Assembly (NCBI RefSeq): GCF_013085255.1
Contig: NZ_JABFCX010000003.1
Span: 1,063,288-1,127,287 of the forward strand
Length of the DNA stretch: 64,000 nt
Reading direction: 5' to 3'
Source: Parvularcula mediterranea
Lineage (GTDB): Bacteria > Pseudomonadota > Alphaproteobacteria > Caulobacterales > Parvularculaceae
The number at the start of each line of letters is the position of its first letter. Position 1 is the stretch's first letter. The position numbers and the translations under genes are program-made. A model generated the notes under the pieces. The model was given only the letters and a program-made list of their open reading frames with translations, did not search any database and was not told the DNA's origin. Shown piece after piece: positions 1 to 8,395 of this stretch.

Positions 1-5
1 TGTCA

Positions 6-524
6 TCACTCGACCAGAAGTTCGCCGATGAGGATGTCGTCAACGGCATCCCGGCCGAGAATACGTCTAGCTCTAAATAGGCAAGCGTTACGTAAATTAT
101 AAAGCCCCATCGCTCCCTGCAATTCTCGTGAAGAAAGTTCACGAATGTACGTCTGGAGTGCGAATTCGAGCTCCGGGAGGCGCTTCCTGACCTCGGAGGC
201 ACGGTTGATCGGCGTTTTGACGGTAAATTTTGCCATCACGTATTTCGCGCCTTCCTGGCGGTCGAGCTGGTAGATGGCTTTTTCGATCTCGATCCATTCA
301 TGGGTCGGTTTGATCGATGCGTCGAGGTCGTTTTTCTCCTGACTTTCAAGGAGTTCAACGATTCCCTCTTGTCCGAGCGAGAGATACCCGCCGCCGACAA
401 AGCCGCCGATCGCGCATAGAAATGCGAGTAACCCGAATGCCACGGGCCCCAACGAAGTGACTCGTTTCTTACTTTTTGCGGGCAATCCCGGCGTCTTGTT
501 CAGGTTCTCTTCAGTTTCTTCCAC
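6..524 (-). CDS. FliL-like flagellar basal-body protein
   Basis: Single-pass inner-membrane protein resembling FliL, which sits around the flagellar stator and modulates motor torque. With the GTG start at 524 it has 172 residues: a short charged cytoplasmic N-terminus, one membrane segment at about 22-48, and a periplasmic domain whose end (LRNACLFRARRILGRDAVDDILIGELLV) has the FliL C-terminal pattern of a helix followed by a V-x-D-x-L-I strand. I chose the GTG because GAGGAGAAGG lies 5 nt upstream; an ATG at 566 would add 14 residues with no ribosome site. It is divergent from fliF, unlike the usual co-oriented arrangement. The family is fairly diverse, so FliL is inferred from pattern and context. 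Confidence 0.65.
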   Translation of the reverse strand: MEETEENLNKTPGLPAKSKKRVTSLGPVAFGLLAFLCAIGGFVGGGYLSLGQEGIVELLESQEKNDLDASIKPTHEWIEIEKAIYQLDRQEGAKYVMAKFTVKTPINRASEVRKRLPELEFALQTYIRELSSRELQGAMGLYNLRNACLFRARRILGRDAVDDILIGELLVE

Positions 525-637
525 GAATCCTTCTCCTCGGAAGGGTCGGCCTTCGGGCCACGTCATCTGAGGTACAGGGACCTCTTTGACGTCAGTTTAA
601 AACGCTGAACCTACGCAAATCCCTGCGGCTAGGCAGA

Positions 638-2374
638 ATGTCAGTGAGCGTGGAAAGCATACTTCAAAGATTCAAAGATCTGGGTGCGAACCGGCTAATG
701 ATCGCCGGCGCCCTTGGTGCATTGGTGATCGCAGCCCTTGTCGCGATCATCTTTGCCTTCTCGAAACCTCAGATGACGGTCCTTTTCTCGGGCCTCACCG
801 ATGCCGACGCCGGCGCGGTGGTGACCGAGCTCGAAAGCATGGACGTCCCTGTGAAAGTCTCCGGCGACGGACGCACGATTTACGCCCCTTCCGGTCGTGT
901 GCCCCGGCTTCGGATGCTTCTTGCAGAGCAGGGGATCCCTGCGGGCGGTGCTGTCGGGTACGAATTGTTCGATGACAAATCGTCGCTGGGCCTCACGTCC
1001 TTTATGCAGGACATGACCCGTCTGCGCGCCCTCGAAGGCGAGCTGAGCCGCACGATCCAGACCCTTGATTCGGTCGAATCGAGCCGCGTCCACCTTGTTA
1101 TGGCCCGCCGTGATCCCTTCTCTCGCGAAAAAGCAGAGCCTACCGCTTCCGTGGTCGTCCGTATGCGCGGTGCGCGCAGCCTCGACGGTGACCAGGCAGC
1201 CGCCATCCGTCACCTCGTCGCTTCGGCCGTCCCGCAGCTCAGCCCGTCCCGCGTGTCCGTCCTTGATGCCCGCATGGGCGCCGTCTTCGCAGAAGAGAAC
1301 GGCCCGATGGCCGGTGCGGCGTCGGTCAATGGTCTGCAGACGGAGATCGAGACCCGCCTTGCGCGCGCAGCTGAAAGCGTCCTCGTCCCGACCCTGGGCG
1401 CAGGCCGCGTCGCCGTTCAGGTGAATGCCGACCTCCGCACAGAGAGAGAAGTGCGCCGCACGGAGAAGTTTGATCCCAAGGACACGGCCCTCCGCTCGCG
1501 CCAGATTATCGACGAAACCGAAGCTGCCCGTGAAAACGCCACCGAGCAGCCTGTCACCGTTGAGCAAAACCTGCCTGAGTCCCAGGTTGGCAATGTCGGT
1601 GATGGCCAGAACCTCTCCGAAATCGAACGCTCTGAAAGCGTCGTGAACTACGAGATCAGTTCCGAGCGCTCCGAAATGGTCATCGAGCCCGGCGATATTG
1701 AGCGCCTCTCGGTCTCGGTCATCGTCGACAATAAGCGCGTGACGGGTCCTGAAGGTCAGATTACCTACGAACCGCGCACGGAAGAAGAGCTTGCCAAGCT
1801 AGCGAGCCTCGTCCGTTCGGCTGTCGGCTTCAATGAGGGCCGCGGCGACTCGATCACCGTCGAGAACATGCCCTTCGTCGACCTCGAGGACACGATGCCG
1901 CGCTTTGCGCCGTCGACCATCACCGAAGTCGTCTACCGCAACTTCGATGCGATAACCCAGGCTGTCGCGCTTCTCCTTATTGGCGTCGCCATCATCTTCG
2001 GCATCATCCGTCCGGTGATGAGCCGGGTCATCCCGACCGGCGGCTTCGGCAAGGATGCAGAGCCCATCGCAATGGGCGAGCTCAGCCTCGACGATCTTGG
2101 CTTTGCTGGCGAAGACGAGGACGGCAACCCGATCCCTGGCGGCCTCATCGGCGCAGGCGGCACGGCTGCCATCTCCGCGCCCAAGCAATCCATGGCCGAG
2201 AACCTCGACCAGATGCTCGAGCTGCGCGATGTCGATGGCAAGGTCCGCGCGTCCTCGATCCGCAAGCTTGGCCGTATCGCTGAGCAGTATCCTGAAGAAG
2301 TCGTCGCGATCCTCCGTACCTGGATCTACGAGCAGGAAGGCAAGGCGCCGTCGAGCACGAGTAACGCAGCATGA
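638..2374 (+). CDS. fliF: Flagellar MS-ring protein FliF
   Basis: FliF forms the MS ring in the inner membrane, the base of the flagellar motor and housing of the export gate. The 578-residue length is normal. Membrane segments lie at about 18-42 and 437-457; between them are the ring-building motifs, including the conserved stretch VLFSGLTDADAG and a Pro/Gly-rich G-x-P-A-G-G-A-V-G-Y-E-L-F-D segment. The last ~45 residues (RASSIRKLGRIAEQYPEEV) form the FliG-binding tail. It opens a tightly spaced rightward operon; fliH starts inside its stop codon (ATGA overlap). Confidence 0.97.
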   Translation: MSVSVESILQRFKDLGANRLMIAGALGALVIAALVAIIFAFSKPQMTVLFSGLTDADAGAVVTELESMDVPVKVSGDGRTIYAPSGRVPRLRMLLAEQGIPAGGAVGYELFDDKSSLGLTSFMQDMTRLRALEGELSRTIQTLDSVESSRVHLVMARRDPFSREKAEPTASVVVRMRGARSLDGDQAAAIRHLVASAVPQLSPSRVSVLDARMGAVFAEENGPMAGAASVNGLQTEIETRLARAAESVLVPTLGAGRVAVQVNADLRTEREVRRTEKFDPKDTALRSRQIIDETEAARENATEQPVTVEQNLPESQVGNVGDGQNLSEIERSESVVNYEISSERSEMVIEPGDIERLSVSVIVDNKRVTGPEGQITYEPRTEEELAKLASLVRSAVGFNEGRGDSITVENMPFVDLEDTMPRFAPSTITEVVYRNFDAITQAVALLLIGVAIIFGIIRPVMSRVIPTGGFGKDAEPIAMGELSLDDLGFAGEDEDGNPIPGGLIGAGGTAAISAPKQSMAENLDQMLELRDVDGKVRASSIRKLGRIAEQYPEEVVAILRTWIYEQEGKAPSSTSNAA

Positions 2375-3057
2375 CGGTCAGGGCCTTTGCTCCCTTCCGG
2401 GACTTCTCCGAACCCGAACTTCCCGATCCCTTCGAAGAAGAGATCGAGGAAGACGACCGCCTGAGCCCCGACGAAGTCGCTGCGCTGATTAAAAGTGCGC
2501 GCGCGGACGGCAAGCGCCAGGGCTATGAAGAAGGTATCGCTGAGGGCCAGGAACAGGAACGCACCTCCGTCGCTGCCCAGCTCGAAGAGAAGGTCGATGC
2601 GCTGAGGGCGGAGCTTTCCGCGATCCACGGGCGCGAGGACGAGCTCTTCGCCGATCTCGAAACCCGCACCGCGCGGCTGATGCTCGCCCTTGTCCACCAG
2701 CTCGCGCGCAGGTTGTCAGAAGCTGAGGCAAAACGGCTCGCCGAGAACGTCACCGTGCGCGCTGTCGAGGCTGTCAGAGGCAAGCACCGGGTCACGATCC
2801 GTGCGGATGAGGCATTCCTAGAGCCTTTGAGGGCTGTTCTTCGTCTGCCAACGGATGAAGAGGCCGCTGCCCACCGGGTCGTCTTCGAGACGGCTGAGGA
2901 AGGCGCGGAAACTCCACTCGAAGTTGCATGGCTAACCGGAAAAGTAACCTTCGATCCTTACGCTTTTACGGGCGCGATCGACGAAGTGTTCACTGAAACC
3001 CTTGAGCATTTGATGGGCGGCACCGCAGAGCTGCCGCGCGAAGGAGAAGCACAATGA
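2371..3057 (+). CDS. fliH: FliH-type flagellar export stator protein
   Basis: Protein of 228 residues with an acidic, coiled-coil-prone N-terminal half rich in Glu, Arg and Ala (about 25-110) and a compact C-terminal domain, the FliH plan. FliH holds the export ATPase FliI near the C-ring. Sequence conservation in this family is low, so the call rests on domain layout and on its place between fliF and fliN, where Caulobacter also has its FliH-like gene. The start overlaps the fliF stop by 4 nt and its stop overlaps fliN by 4 nt, which indicates translational coupling. Confidence 0.8.
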   Translation: MTVRAFAPFRDFSEPELPDPFEEEIEEDDRLSPDEVAALIKSARADGKRQGYEEGIAEGQEQERTSVAAQLEEKVDALRAELSAIHGREDELFADLETRTARLMLALVHQLARRLSEAEAKRLAENVTVRAVEAVRGKHRVTIRADEAFLEPLRAVLRLPTDEEAAAHRVVFETAEEGAETPLEVAWLTGKVTFDPYAFTGAIDEVFTETLEHLMGGTAELPREGEAQ

Positions 3058-3518
3058 GCGACACGCCAGAGGACAATCCCGAAGAATTCGGCCTGCCCGC
3101 AGACGATGGCATGCCGCAGGCTGACGACCTGCCCGGTGACGACGGCTTTGAAGCCGGCGCGCAAGGGGCAAGCGAAGCGGAAATCGCCGCAACCCTCGAC
3201 GCCATGATCGGCGGCGCGGGCGCAGATGAAGGCGGCCCATCCCCATCGGCAGGCATTGGCGCCTATACGAACATGTCCGCCCTCGGACAGGTCCCGGTCG
3301 AAGTGCAGGTCGTTCTCGGCCGTGCGAAGCTTCCGATCGGCAACATCCTCAAGCTTGGCCGCGGCGCCGTGGTCGAAATCGACCGCCGCGTGGGTGAGCA
3401 GGTGGAGATTCACATCAACCACCGTCCGGTCGCCCGCGGCGAGATCGTCATTGTCGACGATGACCGTCTTGGCGTCACCCTGACGGAAATCATCACCAAC
3501 GCGTCCAACCTTCACTAA
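3054..3518 (+). CDS. fliN: Flagellar motor switch protein FliN
   Basis: C-ring switch component. The protein has 154 residues. The first ~75 are acidic and Gly/Ala-rich; the remainder is a SpoA domain (from about VPVEVQVVLGRAKLPIGN to the end) with the conserved L-G-R-G-A-V-V-E-I-D and G-E-I-V-I-V-D-D-D-R-L-G-V segments. FliN joins FliM and FliG to set rotation direction and helps dock FliH. It is translationally coupled to the gene before it. A 45-nt gap separates it from fliP. Confidence 0.95.
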   Translation: MSDTPEDNPEEFGLPADDGMPQADDLPGDDGFEAGAQGASEAEIAATLDAMIGGAGADEGGPSPSAGIGAYTNMSALGQVPVEVQVVLGRAKLPIGNILKLGRGAVVEIDRRVGEQVEIHINHRPVARGEIVIVDDDRLGVTLTEIITNASNLH

Positions 3519-3563
3519 GGGCGCGCCGGGCCAGGGCAGGCTCGGTCATTATAAAGAGAGAGC

Positions 3564-4385
3564 ATGACGAGGCTGGCGATAAACGCGGCCATCATTGTCG
3601 GTCTATTCCTGGCGCTGATGATCGCGCCCGAGGCGAACGCCCAGGCGGTCACCCTCGATATCGGCGATGACGGGGCATCCTACACCGGAAGGCTGATTCA
3701 GCTCTTCCTGGCGGTGACGGTGCTCACGCTCGCGCCGGGCATCCTCGTCATGACGACCTCCTTCATCAGGATCGTCGTCGTCTTCTCGCTCCTTCGCTCC
3801 GCTATGGGTCTCCAGCAGGCACCGCCGAACGTGGTGCTGATCTCGCTGGCGCTGTTCCTCACCGGATTCATCATGGCACCGACGTTCCAGGAAAGCTGGA
3901 ACAATGGCATCGCACCGATGATCGAGGACCAGATCGACACCGGCAGCGGCATCCGCCAGGCGACCCTGCCGCTCCAGCGCTTCATGGCCGCCCAGACCGA
4001 GCCCGATGATCTCGAATTCTTCCTCAGCCTCGCTGAACGTCAGCAGGCCGATATTCCGGAAGATGATCTCCCCGCGACCATGATGTCGGAAGCGGAGATC
4101 GAACAGCTTCTCTACCCGGACCGCGTCGCCGATCCGGACCTGCCGCCGATGACGACACTCATCCCGGCCTTCATGATTTCCGAGCTGACCCGCGCTTTCG
4201 AGATCGGGTTCCTGCTCATGATGCCCTTCCTGGTGATCGACCTCGCCGTCGCCGCGATCCTTATGTCCATGGGCATGATGATGCTGCCGCCGCAGACCGT
4301 ATCGCTCTCCATGAAGATTATCTTCTTCGTCCTTATCGACGGCTGGCGCCTCCTTTCGGAGAGCCTCGTCATGTCGTTCTTCTAG
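3564..4385 (+). CDS. fliP: Flagellar export gate protein FliP
   Basis: Core membrane subunit of the type III export gate, which assembles with FliQ and FliR. The protein has 273 residues, starting with a cleavable signal peptide (about 1-27, ending ANAQA) typical of FliP. Family motifs are clear: V-L-T-L-A-P-G-I-L-V-M-T-T-S-F-I-R-I near 55-72, and F-E-I-G-F-L-L-M-M-P-F-L-V-I-D-L followed by M-M-M-L-P-P-Q near the end. A GAGAGAG ribosome site precedes the ATG. fliQ and fliR are not in the window. Confidence 0.97.
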   Translation: MTRLAINAAIIVGLFLALMIAPEANAQAVTLDIGDDGASYTGRLIQLFLAVTVLTLAPGILVMTTSFIRIVVVFSLLRSAMGLQQAPPNVVLISLALFLTGFIMAPTFQESWNNGIAPMIEDQIDTGSGIRQATLPLQRFMAAQTEPDDLEFFLSLAERQQADIPEDDLPATMMSEAEIEQLLYPDRVADPDLPPMTTLIPAFMISELTRAFEIGFLLMMPFLVIDLAVAAILMSMGMMMLPPQTVSLSMKIIFFVLIDGWRLLSESLVMSFF

Positions 4386-4397
4386 GGGTTTTCAGCC

Positions 4398-5420
4398 ATG
4401 CCCACCGTCAAGATCCGTAACGAATGCGACGCCCTGACGGGTCCTGAAAAGGTCGCGGTCATGCTGCTCACCTTGGGTGAAGAGCAGGCAGGCCCGCTCC
4501 TCGAGCGGATGGACGATTCAGAAGTTCGTATCATCACCCGTTCGATGGCGACCCTCGGCTCGATCACCGGCGAGGTCCTCGAAGAGCTGATCACGCGGTT
4601 TACGTCGCAGTTCAGTCAAGGCGGCTCCGTCATTGGCTCGGCCGATTCGACCGAACGTATGCTGAGGAGCTTCCTCCCGGCAGACCGCGTTGTCGACATC
4701 ATGAATTACATCCGCGGTCCCGCAGGTTCGACGACCTGGGAAAAGATCGGGATGGTCGACAACAACATGCTCGCCAAATACCTCAATGGCGAGCATCCCC
4801 AGACGATCGCCGTGGTCCTCTCCAAGATCGACCCGGACCAGGCCGCGCACGTTCTCAACAACCTGCCCGAAAAGGCCGTACCCGACGTTCTCCAGCGCAT
4901 GATCTCGATGAACTCGGTGCCGAAGGAAGTTCTCGCGGACATCGAAGAGATGCTCCAGCGCGACCTGATGCTGAACTTCCAGTCGAGCCAGGAAACCAAC
5001 AACCTCAACCACATGGCGGAGATCTTCAACCGCACCGAGTCGGAGAAATCCGACCAGCTCCTCGAAGGTCTCAAGGACGCTCACGAGGAAGAGGTCTGGC
5101 AGATCAAGCAGCTCATGTTCACCTTTGACGACCTCATGGAGCTCGATCCGCACAGCCTGCGGACGGTCATCAGGTCCTGCGAAAGCGACACACTCACCTA
5201 CGCGCTCAAGGGCTGCGACGGCGAGACCCGCAACAAGATCGTCGGCAACCTCTCCGAACGCGCCCGAGCGATCCTCATCGACAATATGGACACCCTCGGC
5301 CCCGTGCTCATGCGCGACGTGGAAGCGGCGAAGGCCACCATGGTCAGGAAGGCCAAGGAGCTTGCCGAAGCCGGCGTCATCGTCATCGAACGCGGCGCCG
5401 AAAGCCAGATGGTGTACTGA
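4398..5420 (+). CDS. fliG: Flagellar motor switch protein FliG
   Basis: Rotor protein that contacts FliF, FliM and the stator. Its 340 residues are full length: N-terminal domain with L-T-G-P-E-K-V-A-V-M-L-L-T-L-G-E, middle domain with E-H-P-Q-T-I-A-V-V-L-S, and C-terminal torque domain (M-F-T-F-D-D-L near 238). It starts 12 nt after fliP stops. The order is unusual: fliG normally follows fliF directly. A palindromic repeat lies immediately downstream, before the fliJ-like gene. Confidence 0.97.
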   Translation: MPTVKIRNECDALTGPEKVAVMLLTLGEEQAGPLLERMDDSEVRIITRSMATLGSITGEVLEELITRFTSQFSQGGSVIGSADSTERMLRSFLPADRVVDIMNYIRGPAGSTTWEKIGMVDNNMLAKYLNGEHPQTIAVVLSKIDPDQAAHVLNNLPEKAVPDVLQRMISMNSVPKEVLADIEEMLQRDLMLNFQSSQETNNLNHMAEIFNRTESEKSDQLLEGLKDAHEEEVWQIKQLMFTFDDLMELDPHSLRTVIRSCESDTLTYALKGCDGETRNKIVGNLSERARAILIDNMDTLGPVLMRDVEAAKATMVRKAKELAEAGVIVIERGAESQMVY

Positions 5421-5430
5421 TCTTCACCAG

Positions 5431-5560
5431 CCGTCTTCCTGGAAGGCGCGCAGCGGCTATCCGGGACCTATGGCCCGTAGGACCAACGGGCGCGGCGGCT
5501 GGTCAGTCTGGTCCATGGATCCCGGCTCGATCGCCCTTCGGGCTTTGGCCGGGAAGACGG
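5431..5560. repeat. Palindromic intergenic repeat, copy 1
   Basis: The left arm (5431-5475, starting CCGTCTTCCTGGAAGGC) and the right arm (5510-5560, ending GGCCGGGAAGACGG) are inverted copies of one another, making a ~130-bp imperfect palindrome that fills the gap between fliG and the fliJ-like gene. The same arms, with CCGGGATCCATGGAC next to CCGTCTTCCCGG, recur at 28851-28961. This is a dispersed alphaproteobacterial-type intergenic palindrome; it could fold into a long mRNA hairpin inside the flagellar operon. Confidence 0.75.
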
Positions 5561-5567
5561 GTTTGAA

Positions 5568-5996
5568 GTGAAACGCCCCGACAAAATCCTCGACGTCTTC
5601 AAGACGCGTTCCGACGAAGCGGCCAAGATCGTCGGTGAGCTGCGCGAGCGGCGGACACTGACCCTGAATGCGCAGGTCCAGGTCCTTCAGTCGATCGAGA
5701 CCGCCTATAACGACGCCCGCCGGGACCGTTCCTCGGTGGGAGCTGCGGGGGGCTATGCCCGCCGCGCCCTCAAGAAAGCCTCCGACCTCAGGACCGAAGC
5801 CGAGCGAATCGCCGAGGCGGAGCTCATCGCCCAGGACCAGCTGCGCGGATGCTTCGCCGACCAGAAGCGGTTCGAGCTCTTCCAATCGCAGCGTCAGATT
5901 AAAGAACGCGCGGTAGCGAGGAAGCGCGAAGAGAACCGCCTCCTGGAGGAGATCGATCAGCTCCAGGCAGCGAAAGACCGCGAGGAACGTGGATGA
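5568..5996 (+). CDS. FliJ-like flagellar coiled-coil protein
   Basis: Protein of 142 residues, almost wholly charged helix (Arg, Glu, Lys, Ala, Gln), as in FliJ, the export-ATPase chaperone. Starts at GTG only 7 nt after a palindromic repeat, so its ribosome site (AAGACGGG) lies at the repeat edge. Its stop overlaps the transglycosylase start (ATGA). No catalytic motif is visible. FliJ is too divergent to prove by eye; the call depends on length, coiled-coil character and flagellar context. Confidence 0.6.
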   Translation: MKRPDKILDVFKTRSDEAAKIVGELRERRTLTLNAQVQVLQSIETAYNDARRDRSSVGAAGGYARRALKKASDLRTEAERIAEAELIAQDQLRGCFADQKRFELFQSQRQIKERAVARKREENRLLEEIDQLQAAKDREERG

Positions 5997-6817
5997 GCAT
6001 CGAGCCGCTGGCAGCCCTCAAGGACAGTGACACCTCCAAAGGGTCCGTCACCAAGGCGATCCGTCAGGCCGCGCGTCAGACGGGCCTCGACTTCGACCTC
6101 ATGCTGGGCGTCGCCAAACGCGAAAGCTCGCTCCGGGCCGATGCGAAAGCAGCGACATCCTCCGCCTCCGGCCTGTTCCAGTTCATCGACCAGACATGGC
6201 TCGGCGCCGTCAAAGAGCATGGCGACCAGCTTGGCCTCTCCGAATTTGCGAACGACATTCAGCGCGGGGAGAAGGGCTTCACCGTCGACGATCCTGCGCG
6301 CCGCGAAGAGATCCTGAACCTCCGCTTCAAGCCCGCCGTGGCCGCCAAGGTCGCAGGCAAGACCCTCGCTGCAGCCAAGGACCGCCTGTCCAACGCGCTC
6401 GGTCGCGAGGCGTCGGGCAGTGAAGTCTACATGGCTCACTTCCTTGGCGAACGCGGAGCCCTCCGTATGCTGCAGGCTGGCGAGACCGCCACGGCAGCGA
6501 CCGTTGATCCGCGTGCCGCAAAAGCGAACCAGCCCCTTTTCTATGAAGGTGGCCGCGCGCTTTCTGTCTCCGAATTCCGGGACAAGATCGCCCTCCACCT
6601 AGGCAAGGAGCCTGCGCCCCAGCTGGCCGAGACCCCTGCGGTCCGCGTTCCCTACAAGCCAACAGCTACACCGCGCCCCGCTCCGCGGGTTGAGACCTAC
6701 GCCCAGCCAACCGCGCGTTCGGTCACCGACTTCTCCAAGACCATGCCGCCTCAGCTCTACGCGGCGATTGTCGAAATGCAGTCCGACTTCATCCTCGGTG
6801 GCAAGGACGACAGCTAG
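5993..6817 (+). CDS. Lytic transglycosylase, flagellum-associated
   Basis: Protein of 274 residues with an SLT-like lysozyme fold in the N-terminal 140 residues: catalytic Glu in A-K-R-E-S-S-L at about 42, then S-A-S-G-L-F-Q-F-I-D-Q-T-W, the standard transglycosylase signature. The C-terminal third is Pro-rich and low in complexity (about 200-245). Such enzymes open peptidoglycan to let the flagellar rod pass, comparable to SltF near flagellar genes in Rhodobacter. No signal peptide is seen, which suggests export by the flagellar system or an unrecognised route. It is coupled to the fliJ-like gene. Confidence 0.85.
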   Translation: MSIEPLAALKDSDTSKGSVTKAIRQAARQTGLDFDLMLGVAKRESSLRADAKAATSSASGLFQFIDQTWLGAVKEHGDQLGLSEFANDIQRGEKGFTVDDPARREEILNLRFKPAVAAKVAGKTLAAAKDRLSNALGREASGSEVYMAHFLGERGALRMLQAGETATAATVDPRAAKANQPLFYEGGRALSVSEFRDKIALHLGKEPAPQLAETPAVRVPYKPTATPRPAPRVETYAQPTARSVTDFSKTMPPQLYAAIVEMQSDFILGGKDDS

Positions 6818-7260
6818 ACCGGCACCGCCGTCTCGAACTTGATCCGTCCCGTGACGACATTGGTTGTCGACCGCGCCAGCGCGTCGTTCGACAGGAGATG
6901 CTCCTCGACAAAGAGGTCATAAGCTTCAAGGCTCGGGAAATGCCCGACCAGGATGAAGTCGACATCCCCCGTCACCGAATAGCACTGCACGATCTGGGGT
7001 AGGCTGAGCATCTGTTGCTTGAAGGCACGGTAGGTGTCGTGGCTCTCCTTATCAAAACGCACCTGCACGATCACCGTCACGCCGAGGGCTGAGGGATCGA
7101 GAAGGCTGACATCCCGCTCGATTACCCCGCTTTCCCGCAGCACTTTGAGCCGCCGCCTGACGGCGCTGGGGGACAAGCTGACCTTCTCCGCCAGCGCGTC
7201 ATGGGTCAGGCGGGCATCTCTCTGGACGAGGCGCAGCAAGGCTTTGTCGAAGTCATCCAT
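6814..7260 (-). CDS. Lrp/AsnC family transcriptional regulator
   Basis: Protein of 148 residues from ATG 7260: an N-terminal winged helix-turn-helix (D-D-F-D-K-A-L-L-R-L-V-Q-R-D-A-R then S-P-S-A-V-R-R-R-L-K) and a C-terminal RAM/ligand domain with the motif V-T-G-D-V-D-F-I-L-V. Such proteins sense amino acids and often control a neighbour. An upstream GTG or ATG would add about 10 residues, but the family length favours 7260. It is convergent with the transglycosylase, sharing stop-codon bases, and divergent from the PD40 gene, which may be its target. Confidence 0.93.
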   Translation of the reverse strand: MDDFDKALLRLVQRDARLTHDALAEKVSLSPSAVRRRLKVLRESGVIERDVSLLDPSALGVTVIVQVRFDKESHDTYRAFKQQMLSLPQIVQCYSVTGDVDFILVGHFPSLEAYDLFVEEHLLSNDALARSTTNVVTGRIKFETAVPV

Positions 7261-7368
7261 TCCGCAGCATCCTATTTCCGCCACCAACATCCCCACAGTA
7301 GGCGGAATACGCCAGTAGGCCAGCGGAAAACGCAGTCTGCCGTGCGCGCAGCCAGCTATCTACTCAAC

Positions 7369-8310
7369 ATGACCAAACCGATTGCCCTCGCGGCCAGTGC
7401 CGCCATCGCCCTCTCCATCGCCCATTCCGAGCCCGTCCGTTTCTATCCAGACGATCTCGGTCAGGATGGTCGCATCACCTTAAGCCCCGGCTTCTCTCGA
7501 GACGGAACAACCCTCGTCCTCGCCCAGTCCGAATGCGAACGCATTGGTCCGTGCCCACAGTACCTCAAGCGCTCGACATGGAACGGCGAGCGCTGGTCGA
7601 GGCCAGAACGTATTCCTCTCCCCGATGATGGCCGCGCGGACTATCCCGTCTTCGCCCCTGACGGGAGGTCCATCATCTTCGCATGGGGCGGGCCTCAGCC
7701 CAGCGGTGCGTATGAGAACTTCGATCTCTTCAGCTTAGGTCTCGAAGAAGGCGCGGAGCCGGAACTTCTCGACTACGAAAACCTCAACCGCCTCCGCTCA
7801 GGCCGCACCGCAACCCTCCGCTACGTAAACAATGAAGCCCCGGGCGCGCTGACCGAGGAAGGCGATCTCTACTTCTTCAGTGAACGGCTCGACGAAGGAC
7901 CCGGTGAGCGGGACATCTTCGTTGCGCCTTCTGACGGCGAAGGCGGCTTTCTCCGCGCGCGCGCCCTCGGTGCACCGATCAACACGGATAAGCGCGAGGA
8001 CACCCCGTGGGTCACGCCTGACGGTAACCTCATGCTCTTCACCGCCTCGAGCCGGGGAGGGGAGGGCAATGCCGACCTCTTCGTCAGTACACGAAGCGGC
8101 GGGGAATGGTCCGACCCCGAACCCCTCGGCCCTGAAGCCAACGGCCCCTACGCCGACTTCGCAGGCCGCCTGACCCCCGACGGGCAAACCCTCGTTTTCT
8201 CCTCCGCAAGACCGGTGAAGGGGCGGCGCGGCAGCGTCATCCAAGTCTGGAGCGTGCCGGTTGCCGAGGTCCCTGTCCTCGCCACGGCCCTGAAAGAGTC
8301 AAAGAATTGA
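7369..8310 (+). CDS. Secreted PD40/TolB-like beta-propeller protein
   Basis: Protein of 313 residues from ATG 7369, with a signal peptide (about 1-20, ending IAHS). The remainder is built of WD40-like PD40 repeats: F-A-P-D-G-R-S-I-I-F, V-T-P-D-G-N-L-M-L-F-T and L-T-P-D-G-Q-T-L-V-F-S-S, the propeller blade motif of TolB-like proteins. It probably acts in the periplasm; no catalytic domain is attached. A longer frame back to 7201 exists but runs antisense through the Lrp start and lacks a signal peptide. Confidence 0.85.
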   Translation: MTKPIALAASAAIALSIAHSEPVRFYPDDLGQDGRITLSPGFSRDGTTLVLAQSECERIGPCPQYLKRSTWNGERWSRPERIPLPDDGRADYPVFAPDGRSIIFAWGGPQPSGAYENFDLFSLGLEEGAEPELLDYENLNRLRSGRTATLRYVNNEAPGALTEEGDLYFFSERLDEGPGERDIFVAPSDGEGGFLRARALGAPINTDKREDTPWVTPDGNLMLFTASSRGGEGNADLFVSTRSGGEWSDPEPLGPEANGPYADFAGRLTPDGQTLVFSSARPVKGRRGSVIQVWSVPVAEVPVLATALKESKN

Positions 8311-8354
8311 GACACATGCGCGGCACGTTTGGACGCTGCGCCGCGTAGGTGTAA

Positions 8355-8386
8355 CTCCGGGGGAAACAACAAAATCTCCCCGGAGG
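8355..8386 (+). promoter_or_regulatory. Hairpin burying the ALDH ribosome site
   Basis: CTCCGGGGG (8355-8363) can pair with TCCCCGGAG (8377-8385), 9 bp including one G-T wobble, around an A-rich 13-nt loop. The 3' arm contains the GGAGG ribosome site (8382-8386) of the aldehyde dehydrogenase gene starting at 8396. No T-run follows, so it is not an ordinary terminator. Inference: a translational on/off element. Confidence 0.5.
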
Positions 8387-8395
8387 AACAATCCC

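Noticed and set aside
591-611. CtrA site before fliF
   Set aside because: TTAA is followed after 7 nt by AACC, so only one half-site matches.
695-1567. 290-residue leftward frame inside fliF
   Set aside because: Antisense shadow of a clear fliF gene in GC-rich DNA; low-complexity His/Arg/Gly composition and no ribosome site.
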